A stretch of 64,000 nucleotides of DNA from Globodera rostochiensis (Eukaryota; Nematoda; Chromadorea; Rhabditida; Heteroderidae). The notes under the pieces are model-generated. The model saw nothing but the letters and a program-made list of their open reading frames with translations, did not search any database and was not told where the DNA came from. The stretch spans positions 1,922,001 to 1,986,000 of the forward strand of contig JAEVLN010000004.1 of NCBI GenBank assembly GCA_018350325.1. The letters run 5' to 3'. A program made the translations under genes and the position numbers. Below, one piece after another: positions 11,687-22,300 of this stretch; positions within the stretch are counted from its first letter, which is position 1; the number at the start of each line of letters is the position of its first letter.

Positions 11687-14332
11687 ATGGTCGTGCTGTT
11701 CAATGCGCAGCGAAGGTTTTGGCCTCCTTGGCCGTTGCTGTGCCGTTCCTTCAACGGCTCCCACTCGCTGACCGCGCTGGCCAGGGTGCGCTACGCGTTC
11801 ACGCCAATACTCATCTGCGGATGGTTTGTTACGGGTACACTCCTCGAGCTCGAACTGTTCAAGTACCAAATATTGCGTCAAACGATTAGTAAACCGGCTA
11901 GTAGCAAAAAACAAGCCGAACTTTCTGATTTTCTACGAATGGCTAAACTGGTCGAGCATGACGGATTTGTGCTGTTGCTTCAGGTCCGTCTACCTTGCGT
12001 CCTGCCCGACGGTGCAGCGTCCGATTGAGTTTCAATTGCGCGATGTCCAAATGATTTCCCAATCGGTCACCGTCCCATTCCGTCGTGTGTCCGACGCCAA
12101 ACTGTCCGTTGTCGCCTGCTTCAGCCCACTCTTCTACAATGAACGATGGCAGCTGATCATTCCGACGGTTTTTTGTTGTGTCGTCCGATTGGAATTTGGC
12201 ATTTTTTTGTGCCATTTTCAGTTGGAAATTTATCGCCAGTTGGGCGTGTCACTGCAAGTGTACTACATACAGAGCATGCTCGTCGAAATTCTGGACTTCA
12301 TGAAGGTCAGTCCGTTCCCGCCGTTTTTGATTTTAAAAATATTAAATTGAAATTTTGTAAGCAATGTCTGGCATTCTATCCACCAATGTATTAACTTGAA
12401 GCGCGTCAAAGCCTCTGTGTTTAGGTTTATGAAAAGCAGAACATTGTACGGCTTGAGACGTGGGTGGGCCTGAATGTGCAGGACTCGGACGGCATCGACA
12501 CACTTGGCTACGACCCGAACACGGAGCTTGAATGGAGGTGAGTGGACTGATCAGCAGTGATCAGGACATAAATTAGTGATGATTTTTGTTGCTTCAGAAA
12601 TCAGGCAGCTGCTCACACGGACTGTCTGCTTTTCTACAAAGTTTGTGCCGATCGATTGGTGGCAACCCTTGTCCCTCCCCCATTTAAATCATCTTTTTTT
12701 GGATGCCGCTGAGTTTCTGATTGTGTCCGATCTGGACGACGTGCTGATCCCCAAATTGGGCCGTACATTTTTGGAGGAATTCCGCTGGCTCAGTGCCAAA
12801 ATGCCGTATGCGGCCGGCTTCTCCTACAACCGGTACAACACCGAGTTGGTGACAAGTAAGCACCATTTTTTTGGTTGTGACCAGAACGTACAGTGAACGT
12901 GTTGGGCCCGTTGCCAAGAAATCGTCTCGATTTTCTCTTCGCATCTGGCTTTTACCCTTTTCCCGGGGGAAAAAGGCAAACAACGCCCGGGAACGATCCG
13001 GAGTCTTCCAATGTCCGGTTGGGTGCTCTCCCGACTGAGCGCTGCCGCCCGATGAAGCTCAGATAGATCTCGACGATTTCTTGGCCGTTCTTGAGAGGGG
13101 GGGGAGGGGAGGGGGGGGGGGGAGAGAGGAGGGGAGCACAGTTACAGTACGGCAAAAAGTTGTTGTTCAAGCCGTACTTGCTAGCACATTATGCCAATTT
13201 GAATTGATCAACCTAAAATTGGCATATGCCTTCAGGCAGTGAATCGGCCGAATTCTCTCTGGCAGCACTGATCAATGAAGCACGGTGAACATTGCTTAAA
13301 GATTATGATTGAAATTTTGTCAAAAAATGTTCATAAACCAGGGTGGCCAACGAATGGGAAGACCCAAAATATGTGGTAAAGCCGGCCAATGTGCAAAGTG
13401 TTTGGTTGCACTGGCCGGGCATCATCAACCGGGGACGAATGTACACCGTCCCAGCGGAGCTGAACTTTATGTTGCATTTCCGCAATTGGAGCATGGTGAT
13501 CAATAGGCTAAGAACAAATTACTCAATTTTGGCCATGATCTTCGCTTTTGGCCATAAGCTTTCTGATCACAGTTGGCCATAATCATTTTTGATCACTTTT
13601 TGACCTTTCAGATCGACTTTCACTCATCTGCATACCCTCGGACACAACGGGTAAATAAGTCTGAAAATAGATGATGTACATACTTTTGCAATCTGTTAAT
13701 TTAGTTGTTTTATAATTTTAATATGATTTGCCAAGTTCATATACCCAAACACATTTAATTGTTGAAGACTTTCGAACTGTTCACGTACCAAATGGCGGAC
13801 ATGCTTCAGCCGGCCCGTGCTGTTGAGTTGGAGCGGAACTTCCACGATTTTTTGGCCTACACGCCCGAGCTTGCCGACCTGTTCGCGCGTTTGCCCTCAA
13901 GAGTGGTCTACTACCCGCTGGTTGCCGACTGCTACAACAGGCAACAATCATTTCTGATCATCACCGGATATGATCGATCAATGTTGATCACAAAACCTTG
14001 CTTTTTTTGGATTGAATCAGATTTTCTGTGTCCAATGAGCAGGCCCCGATCTTAGGCTTGAATCACACCTTTTTAGGATCTTCTACGATCGATCCAAACA
14101 TCCGATCAACTGTCCGGGCCCGGTCCGCTGCGATTTGCCCTCATTGCCCGGACTGAAATGTGCCGTGGCCAAACGTCGCGTTGCGCATCTGACCATAAAT
14201 CGGCATTTGGTTAATTATTTTTTACCAAAAGTTTTTTTGAAAATTCCAATCCGTTCGGCACAGAATGTGCACGTTCCGCTCGATGCTTCCGGCACCTTTC
14301 ACATCAGTGACAATGGCTGCAGTTGGACATGA
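11687..14332 (+). CDS. Glycosyltransferase family 92 (DUF23) protein
   Basis: A type II Golgi-type glycosyltransferase of family GT92, whose studied nematode members transfer galactose to core fucose of N-glycans; the substrate here is unknown. Exons: 11687-11862, 11984-12167, 12222-12305, 12425-12537, 12598-12640, 12702-12855, 13236-13284, 13342-13495, 13612-13650, 13768-13940, 14077-14332; phases agree and give about 474 residues, or 456 if 14210-14263 is one more intron. A membrane segment lies at about residues 36-52. Family landmarks in order: VVACFSPLFYNERWQ, VYYIQSML, LEWRNQAAAHTDCLLFYK, the metal-binding type motif SDLDDVLIP, SYNRYNTELVT, FSLAALINEAR, KYVVKPANVQSVWLHWPG and LNFMLHFRNWSM. 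Oddities: the intron at 13941 starts GC, and the exon starting with DAAEF (12702) has no AG before it. The start and the first intron are the least certain parts. Confidence 0.92.
12856..13235. other. Long GT92 intron with poly-G/poly-purine tract
   Basis: This 380-base intron is much longer than its 54-75 base neighbours. It contains a G-rich tract (13098-13135) and a C/G-rich segment around CCCGGGGGAAAAAGG near 12961, so it probably grew by insertion. The GT92 protein reads through cleanly once it is removed (VT|S joins to SESAEFSL). Confidence 0.7.
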
Positions 14333-14690
14333 CAAAAAGTTGCAGGGCTAACATTCCAAATTTGACGTGAACAAAACTTTGTTCACCAACCGTTCGTTCG
14401 TTTCCGTATTTTTTCAAATTATTTTAAACAAAATTTCAACGAAATTTGTTGTAATTAAATTGATTTGATGATAAATTCTATTCCATCATTTTTTTATTTA
14501 TTTTGATTTCTAACTAATTAAACATTGGGTGCCCTTTTGATTTATTCGCTAGTGCCGTCGTAATGTGTACGCTTCTCTATTTTATTTTTTGGCATAATCT
14601 CCGGATTGTGCGCATTTCGTCACCAATGAATCGCGGGCGCGCTAAATTAGGAATCATTTATCACCGGGACTCGGATTTATATGGGCTAAA
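14333..14690. other. 3' flank of the GT92 gene
   Basis: AT-rich sequence with several TTTATTT/AATTAAA words that may include the GT92 polyadenylation region. A short ATG-initiated frame at 14563-14745 runs into the minisatellite and is not a believable gene. Confidence 0.5.
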
Positions 14691-15085
14691 AACCACCCCA
14701 AAATATGTGCCTAAAACGTCAAAAAATGCCAAAATATGTGCCTAAAACGTCAAAAAATGCCAAAATATGTGCCTAAACCGTCAAAAAATGCCAAAATATG
14801 TGCCTAAAACGTCAAAAAATGCCAAAATATGTGCCTAAAACGTCAAAAAAATGCCAAAATATGTGCCTAAAACGTCAAAAAATGCCAAAATATGTGCCTA
14901 AACCGTCAAAAAATGCCAAAATATGTGCCTAAACCGTCAAAAATGCCAAAATATGTGCCTAAAACGTCAAAAAATGCCAAAATATGTGCCTAAAACGTCA
15001 AAAATGCCAAAATATGTGCCTAAAACGTCAAAAAATGCCAAAATATGTGCCTAAACCGTCAAAAAATGCCAAAATATGTGCTAAA
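14691..15085. repeat. 31-bp minisatellite, about 12-13 copies
   Basis: Tandem units of about 31 bases, built from AAAATATGTGCCTAAAACGT followed by CAAAAAATGCC. Copies differ by AACGT versus ACCGT and by one A in the homopolymer. The right end decays into AAAATATGTGCTAAAAATTG. Degenerate GTGCTAAAAA words persist to about 15340, which suggests older copies. Confidence 0.95.
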
Positions 15086-15804
15086 AATTGATCTGGTCAA
15101 TTATGCGTAATAACCTTTGCATTTTCGTTAATATTTACCAGTTACCTCGCACAATTACAAATGAGCTCTTTTTAACGTTTTGTAAATTTATATAAATTAA
15201 AATTGTTAGGAAATAATCGATTTAGGAATATATTGAATTTAGTTTTATTGCGTTTTTCTTAAGAAAAAATGCCGAAATAAGTGCTAAAAAATTTGAAAAA
15301 CTTCGAAATATGTTTTGATATGTGCTAAAAAGTCGCTCTCTTATCCTAAAATTTTTTAAATAAAATGCTATATTTGGGAGTCCAATTGATCACCATGAAA
15401 AAGACCATTTCACTGATCAAAAATTTTTGTTTGTTTGTTTGCCTATCTTTGTTTCCAAATTGGTGGCACTTTGCTGAATTAGCGCCATTTCTTTGGGGCC
15501 GTTTTCACATCATTTGGTGCCATTTTACAAAAGTGCCATTTTCTAAATTCCAATTCCACGGCGTTCGGAAGTACACAAAATTCCAAATAATAAATGCCAT
15601 TCGATTGCCTGAGGGTGGGGATCATAGATTAGGGGGCAAATCCGTTCCAAAAAATTCTCAATTTGCTTAATAGCGCGGCGATGAGGGCGGTGGTTTTGCC
15701 CGTGTCTTACAGCCAAATCACTCTAACCACGGCATGGAATTTTGCCAATAAAAACAAAATTAAATACGGACGAATTTTTGCATTTGGTTATACTGAAAAA
15801 GTTA
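15086..15804. other. AT-rich upstream region of the first C-x6-C peptide gene
   Basis: No gene was seen. The sequence between the minisatellite and the ATG at 15805 should hold the promoter. A splice-acceptor-like or trans-splice site could not be fixed with confidence. Confidence 0.4.
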
Positions 15805-16327
15805 ATGTTGGCATCCGCCTGCCGATTTATTGTCGTCCATTTGTTGCTTCTTCTGCTTATGGCCAGCCTTGGCATTGGCACACTTTCTGCGGGCAAATTG
15901 TTTGAGCAAATGCCATCATTTTTAACGGAACTGCCCACTTTTTCAACAGAAATGCCGTCTTTTTCAACAGAAGCACCAACCCAATTGTAAGCTTTTTGAT
16001 TAAAGAATTTAAAACATTTATTTTTTGGATTTTAGGCCCCTCAGGCTCGAAATGGTCGGCAACTCCGACGCCGTCGTTGTTCGGCATAAAGCGGTGCTTC
16101 ACCCATCGACAGCGGCGTCGAGTCGACGCCGTTACAACGCGGAGTGTTTCTTTACGCCGGTGAACTGTCACCAATTTGTGCGCAGGACCGTTTTTGTGAC
16201 TCGACCGTTGCTGATCAATTCGTCGACGACGGCCACGCCAAAAACGACGACTGCTGATCATTTTCAAAGACGTCGGAAAGGCACTCATCGCAAAAGGACG
16301 AAACACTTTCGGCACAAATACGTGTGA
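15805..16327 (+). CDS. Neuropeptide precursor with an allatostatin-C-like C-x6-C peptide
   Basis: A 157-residue secreted precursor from exons 15805-15986 and 16036-16327; the intron is GTAAGC...TTTTAG and phase 2 matches. The start is the ATG directly before a classical signal peptide (MLASACRFIVVHLLLLLLMA). A spacer rich in PSFLTELPTFSTE follows. Then comes one peptide, residues about 94-109 (bases 16133-16180), YNAECFFTPVNCHQFV, preceded by RRR and followed by RR, both good prohormone-convertase sites. The two Cys enclose six residues (FFTPVN), the spacing and aromatic/Pro pattern of arthropod allatostatin-C (C-Y/F-F-N-P-I-S-C), so an intramolecular disulfide is expected. The C-terminal tail is basic and Thr-rich. 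The gene acts presumably in neurons through a somatostatin/AST-C-type receptor. Relationship by motif only; no database search was possible. Confidence 0.8.
16133..16180 (+). other. Predicted mature cyclic peptide YNAECFFTPVNCHQFV
   Basis: This is the segment between the RRR and RR cleavage sites in the precursor at 15805-16327. It has no C-terminal Gly, so no amidation is expected, in agreement with AST-C family peptides, which are usually not amidated. Confidence 0.7.
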
Positions 16328-17517
16328 TCAGCCCCCGTGATCAACTGGAACCTTTATGAAGAGAGAAGTGTGATCAGCCCGTTCGAAGTTGAAAGCGATT
16401 AGTCTCCTAAGGGATCAGCTTCTTCGGAGAGGAAGTGAGTGATCAGCCAGCCTTTTTGAAGCGATTGATCGATTCTTTGGATGAAAAAAGTACCTTTTTG
16501 TTGATTTTTGGTTTTTCTTCAAAAAGCCATTAAGCTGATCGGTGTTTGAAATGAACATACTGTATGAATTGAGTGATAACAAAGATTTGTCCATTTAAGA
16601 AACCAATAAAGAGTGTATTTAATAACTACATACCGTAATAAAGGTATAAATCAGGGCGGTAACCGGATTCCGTATTTCCGGGCATTTTTGGGTCCGGAAT
16701 TTCAGTTCTTGGATCTTGGACTTTTGGCAAAAAAATCCAAAAATTAAAAATGATCAGAAAAATTTAAAAAAAAATCCATATTTTCGAGATTTTGAAATTT
16801 TCTGGATTCCTTTCCATATTTTGCGATTTTTCAAAAATTCTTAACAAAAATGCAGTAAAAACGAAAAATATATCCCTAAAAATTGACTTTTTAAAAATTT
16901 TCAAAAAATGCACACCCAAAAATTGATTTTGCAAATAAAAATTCTGCCAGCAAACAATGAATATTTTTAAAATTCTGTTTATTTTCAAAAATTTTCTCTG
17001 AAATGCCTTTAATTTAAATATAAAAATTTTTATTTCTTTTATTATTCAATTAGGAAAATCTGATTTCGTCCATATTTTGCAATTTTGCCCATATTTTCTC
17101 CATATTTTACACGCGGTTCCACTCAAAATATATGTTTTCGCATAATGTAAACTTTAAAAATTATTAAAAATATTATTTAATTAGTAAAAATTATGAAAAA
17201 AATAATTCTTATAGAATTAAGTCTCCTCTTTTTTAATGGTATAAAAATCGTTTTTCAATTCCTCTCCATTTTTTAAATAAATTATTCCAAATGAAAGTTT
17301 GTTCCCACTATTTTTTGAAACAAAAAAATAAAAAATTTAAAAGTCAATTGGTTACGGTAATTCATGACATCTTATTAATTTGCGATGTCGTATCGTTAAA
17401 AATGAATTGAAAACAGAACTCAATTGTATTTACGACTTTTCGTCGTATTTAATGACATCTTAATTGAAATAGGCCCCCGGGGCATTGACCCCGCGACAGC
17501 ACGCGCCCGCAAAGCCC

Positions 17518-17600
17518 CCCCCCCCCCCCCCCCGAGGGGACGTGGCCAACAAACCCCCCCCCCCCCGAGGGGACGTGGCCAACAAACCCCCCCCCCCCAC
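17518..17600. repeat. Two copies of a poly-C / GAGGGGACGTGGCCAACAAA unit
   Basis: A run of C followed by GAGGGGACGTGGCCAACAAA occurs twice in tandem and is followed by a third poly-C run. The unit ends in the same C-run-GAGGGG junction that recurs throughout the window. Confidence 0.8.
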
Positions 17601-18286
17601 TTCAAAAGATTGACTTCTTCTTCAGATAAAAACCATTCGAAAAAGAAAATCATTTAATTTTTCAACAAAAAAATGACATAAATTACATAATGTATATTGT
17701 GGGTGTACTGTAGGTTTTTTAAAATTAAAGCAAAAAAAAAGGGCTAATGGATTTGAAAAATGAACTTGCCCATTTATGCATGTCACAAAAACTTTCATTT
17801 GCTTAAAACCGGTCCAGGCATCGTGACACCAAAATTTGGCACAGCTTAAACGACCAAATGCCTTTCTGTTTATCCGCTAAAAGCTTAGTTTTGCTTTGAT
17901 TCAAACTTTGACTTTTAATTTAGAGGAATGATTTTTGTGCCCGTCATCATCGCCTAAAAGATTCTTTTTTTTTTTTTCTCTATCTGTTCACATTAAGCAG
18001 CATTGGCAACCCAACCCATTTTGGTGGGTTTGAAGCCAAATCCCCTGAGGGGATTTATGGCATTTTCTGGGCCCCATTTCCGGAATTGGGTGCGCGGCGC
18101 TCGAATGCTAGGAATGGGCCTGCGACCTTTCCACCACTTTGCTGCTCTTCTAAACTTGTGGACTCCCAAAGACTGTCCCCCGTGGGATTAAATACTGCCG
18201 ATAAACTTTTTTTTTTTGTCCGTGCTCGGGTGCCACAAACATTTGCCCACTTTAAAAAGGGTGGGGGTGCCAAATGCTTTCAACCT

Positions 18287-18395
18287 TTCGATAGAGGTCG
18301 GCACGGACATTGCCCTAATGCCATCGCGGCTCATCGCCGCGCATCTTATGGTAGCTTTGTCATGTAATCTGAGGTCGACTTGGCTTTAATTGGTG
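18287..18395 (+). repeat. Dispersed repeat, copy 1
   Basis: GAGGTCGGCAC, GCCCTAATG and GGCTCATCGCCGCGC, followed by TTATGGTA and then a TGAGGTCG-like end, match the complement of 24478-24590 over about 100 bases with scattered mismatches. The two copies are inverted relative to each other 6 kb apart. Confidence 0.7.
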
Positions 18396-18550
18396 GCGTC
18401 AAATGCCATGACGATGGCATTTGTGCCCCCCCCCCCTCTCCTCCGTGCATCCAATTTCCGCTTTGCATGCACAAACAAACGAACATCAACAGCAGCCCAC
18501 CCAATCAACGTTTTGTACATTCAGATTCAGCAGGGTAACTGTACTGTAGA

Positions 18551-18960
18551 GATCGGCGGGAATAGTACGGGATTCCCTCGGGAATAGTACGGGATTCCCT
18601 CGGGAATAGTACGGGATTCCCTCGGGAATAGTACGGGATTCCTTCGGGAATAGTACGGGATTCCCTCGGGAATAGTACGGGATTCCCTCGGGAATAGTAC
18701 GGGATTCCCTCGGGAATAGTACGGGATTCTCTCGGGAATAGTACGGGATTCCCTCGGGAATAGTACGGGATTCCCTCGGGAATAGTACGGGATTCCCTCG
18801 GGAATAGTACGGGATTCCCTCGGGAATAGTACGGGATTCCCTCGGGAATAGTACGGGATTCCCTCGGGAATAGTACGGGATTCCCTCGGGAATAGTACGG
18901 GATTCCCTCGGGAATAGTACGGGATTCCCTCGGGAATAGTACGGGAATTGCACGGGAACA
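18551..18960. repeat. 22-bp minisatellite GGGATTCCCTCGGGAATAGTAC, about 18 copies
   Basis: A nearly perfect array of a 22-base unit; each unit contains the hairpin ATTCCC-TC-GGGAAT. The last copies decay into GGGAATTGCACGGGAACAGTA. Long open frames on the minus strand here are artefacts: the unit length is not a multiple of three, so the frames cycle through all three translations of the same unit. Confidence 0.95.
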
Positions 18961-21028
18961 GTACGGGAATTGCACGGGAACAGTATTGGATTTCATGTCC
19001 TGTTCCCGCCTTTTTTTGCCGAGCTTTTTAATATAAAAAAATTTGAAAGATTTTTCTGAAGCGAATGTTTTCTAATAACAAAATTCAACCTACCCTACGC
19101 AATTTTACAACAACAACAAAAAAATGATGACCAATTTTCTTAACAGAAAAGTTAAAAATTCTCGTTCCGGGACTTGTTTTTTTTACCGGTCTCTAAGTAA
19201 CTCTGTGTATCAAAAACTTCATTTTCAAATCAAAAAAAGATTTGGGTAAAAAGCAGTTCAATTGCTTAATCAAATCAACGATCTGGTGGTCTGTCTGATC
19301 AGTTACAGTAATCTTCATTCATTTTCGTCATTTTGGGCAGTGCCGGGACTGCTCTTAAATTTGAATCGAGCCGCCAAACTCTCATAACGATTATATGTAG
19401 GGTGTGTTACTATAAAATATTCTCGCTCATCCGTCTGGGCACTTTTAAATGCTTAATGAGGGGGAGGGGCACAAATTGTATCAGTACAGACATTCCTAAG
19501 CCGATTTGGAAAATATTTGATTAGTCATGTTTTCTGGGAATTTACTATGTACTTTCATTTCAGTGCCGGTTCACTTTAGTGCCAGCAAATTTTGAAAGTC
19601 TTAACTTTTTTTTAACCTAACCAAATCAAACAAACAAAATGCCATTCAAAAGCTTTAAATAAGAAGAATCATTTAAAAAAATCTAAGCAGTTTTAAAAGT
19701 TCAATGTGAAAAAAACAGCCAAAGCACAAAAGTGGACCACTACATAAATATTATTGGGTAATTTTGACAATTTTTAAACATTAAAACCTCCATTGTGCCG
19801 GGATGTTTTTGTGCCGGGATGTTTCTATGCCCTTGCTCATAACTAGGGGCTTTTTATGTGCTTAAGCACTCGGATTTGGATATCTAATTGGTTTTTAAAC
19901 TTTTTTAAATTTAAAGAAACGATTAAATTCATCAATAGAAAATAAATTGAGAATTTGAAGAAGCGGATTTGAATGTGTTGAAATTTTGAAATTATGGAAA
20001 AAACGATTTTTAAGTTATATTATGTAATTTTACTTTAAGTGAAGGATTTAAAGAATTAAACATCACTCCATAATTTGTTTGGAAATTTTGATTAATTTTT
20101 TTTCTTGGTCAATTAATATTAAAAAATGATAAACATTAATTATTTATTGCTGGATTTGTTGTGAGTGGATTAAAAGTGAAAAATAAAGGCATTAGCACAG
20201 TGGGAGAGGAGCTTATGCTTTTGCCCCACATCATTTTTACTTAAGGCTTTGTTTTTTTAATCAGTGAAAGCTTTTTTGCGGCGATGTTTATCGCATTTGG
20301 TCAGCTTGGCACCGATCGTTTTGGCCCGATCAGTCATAACTTAGTGATTAGGAAAGCAAATCAAATATAATTGGTATCATTCAAAAGCTTTCCAGTTGAT
20401 GAACTTTTATCAAGCGAAAGCTAACCGATTCCTTTTGCCACAAAAAAAAAAAGGTATAGCTTAAAATGTGTAAAAATCTCAATGTTTTGTGCCATTTTGG
20501 CGCTTATACATCTAATGACATAATGCTTTTAAATGATACAAAAATTCTTTGATTTGGTCAAATAAACAAAAAATGTTTTAAACGGTGCCAAAATGGCTGC
20601 CGGCGCCAACCGGGGCGGGCGAAATGGGCAAAGCACAAAAGGACGCTAAAATGTGTGCCAACAGTTTCAGCGGCGGCCTAATTATTGTCGAATGTGTGCT
20701 TTGGTGCCAATTATTTTCTACAGATTCAAAAATACGCTTCTAGCAAATGTATTATTAGGTGCAAAATATTTGGGAGCTCAGCTTCACCAAAGTTGCTATG
20801 CTTAGGTAAAATGCCATAATTTTTAAAAATTTTAGGTTTAAAATTTTCAAATTTGTTGAACTTTTTGACAGTCTAACCTTTCTTTCTTAAGCTATTCCGG
20901 TTACTGAACCGCAAAAATTCAAAATTTTTTTTCCGTTTTTTCAAAATAAATTTCCGTCCATCCCTGCTGATCGGAGTTTTTTTAATTTTTAAGTATTTTT
21001 TAAATTTTTTATGTCCGCAGAATAAATA
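18961..21028. other. AT-rich spacer, nothing recognised
   Basis: The 2-kb stretch is AT-rich with short repeats such as GTGCCGGGATGTTT (twice near 19796-19830). No coding-like frame, RNA gene or element was seen. Confidence 0.5.
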
Positions 21029-21190
21029 ATGTTAACAAATTGCACATTAAATTTGAACGGCTTAAAAGTGTGCCGCCGCCGCATTTGCACGATGTCATCT
21101 CCGACTTCCGCTACTTAGACGCCCACATTTTGCTGTTGAGTTTGGGCGCCGGATGCAACAGCCCCCCCCCACGCATTCGTTACGTATTAA
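21029..21190 (+). CDS. Orphan exon candidate
   Basis: After a good acceptor (TATGTCCGCAG) one frame reads NKLHIKFERLKSVPPPHLHD and continues VISDFRYLDAHILLLSLGAG, with codon use like the true exons of the window, before running into poly-C. No donor or partner exon could be fixed and no family was recognised. It may be a relic of a pseudogene or an exon of a gene whose other exons I missed; another short open stretch lies at about 21660-21833. Confidence 0.3.
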
Positions 21191-22057
21191 ACTGTTGAAA
21201 TTTGCAGCTTTTGGTCCATTTGCAATGCTTGGCCCCCTCATTTGCTTCCTACTCAATTTGTTTGGGGGGGGGGGCTTAATGTCCATTTAATTATGAGCAA
21301 TTAGTCATAATCAGTGCCATCTTTATCAAAAACAGTGGGACGACTTCCGCTAAACAGAGTGATGTCTATTGCCACGGCATTTTATGCACTCTGCCGACAA
21401 TTTTCAATGGTCCCGTAATTTCCTCATTTACAACAAAAAAATTATTTTTGAATAAATTTGTGCCATCATCCATCGGAAGTGCCGTGCATCTTCACAAATA
21501 CAGTTTTTTGCGGAAATTTAGAATTTCAATCGCAAAACCACAAATTTCGGAATGATATTATAAATGGGAGAATTGCCCTGTGCCCTATTTCATTAATTGT
21601 CTAACAATAACATAAAGCATTTACCGGTAGTGCTCCACAAAAAAAGCATTATTTTTGTCGGTTTTTCAAACGTGCTTTTTTTGCCGCCGAGAGAGTTAGT
21701 GGCCAAATGCCTGCCAGATCGAGCAGCATTAAGTCCGCCGTCATGGGCCAGTACATTAAACAAATTGCTTCCGCCGCAAGAACAACCACAGCTTCTAATT
21801 ATGACAATTAATGAGGGTATAAATGCCGAGTAAAATGTGTAAAAGATGTCTCTTACATGCGCGCGCGTTATTACAGTGAAAATTGTTCGGCAAACACTGT
21901 AATTTATGTGACCTTAATCTGTACCCAGAATTACTATTTTGAACTTTAATGGCAAATGCCAATTATAGAGAACAAATTTACTGGCTATAAGAGTACAAAC
22001 AATAATTGGTCATTAATAATGCTAATTACACACATGCCGTTCAAACGTTCCCTTTAC

Positions 22058-22240
22058 CCTGACAAGGCCAATCAAAAATTGCATTCCAGTGCCATCCTTC
22101 GGTGCCACTAATTGACGGATTTGGGCCACGCCCTCCTCCCCCCCCTCCGCCCACTCTCCCCGCCTTCTGTTGGTGGTCAAATCCCTTTTAAAGCCGACGC
22201 TTTTACAGATTTTCAACCATTCCTTCGGCACCACCGCCAT
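22058..22240 (-). CDS. Candidate first exon (unassigned)
   Basis: The ATG at 22240 opens 61 codons (MAVVPKEWLKICKSVGFKRD ... GTGMQFLIGLVR) ending exactly at AGG|GTAAAG, a strong donor. The frame is protein-like apart from a Gly/Glu-rich patch. No downstream exon was found on the minus strand toward 21.0 kb. It starts only 60 bases from the ATG of the second peptide gene on the other strand, so the two would be divergent. Confidence 0.3.
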
Positions 22241-22300
22241 TCGCTTTAATTTGTAAAAATTGGAGTTTCAAAAACGCCTAAACACTCACTGAAAAGCAAA

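Larger units (their letters stand above)
16328..18550. other. AT-rich spacer, no gene recognised
   Basis: The first 100 bases contain several TGATCA words; AATAAA at about 16604 (CCAATAAAGAG) may end the peptide gene transcript. The rest to about 17450 is strongly AT-rich. A short tandem duplication lies at 17518-17600. Coding-like frames between 18003 and 18367 look like part of a dispersed repeat (see 18287). Confidence 0.5.

Noticed and set aside
12890..13080. Extra GT92 exon reading NVLGPLPRNRLDF
   Set aside because: It is open for a while but does not match the family and is not needed: exon 12702-12855 joins 13236-13284 in phase with conserved sequence.
18551..18960. Possible CRISPR-like array
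   Set aside because: The units are directly contiguous with no unique spacers, and the DNA is eukaryotic; it is a minisatellite.
18486..18996. Two long minus-strand frames of RESRTIPEGIPYYSRGNPVLFP type
   Set aside because: They are translations of the 22-bp minisatellite in cycling frames.
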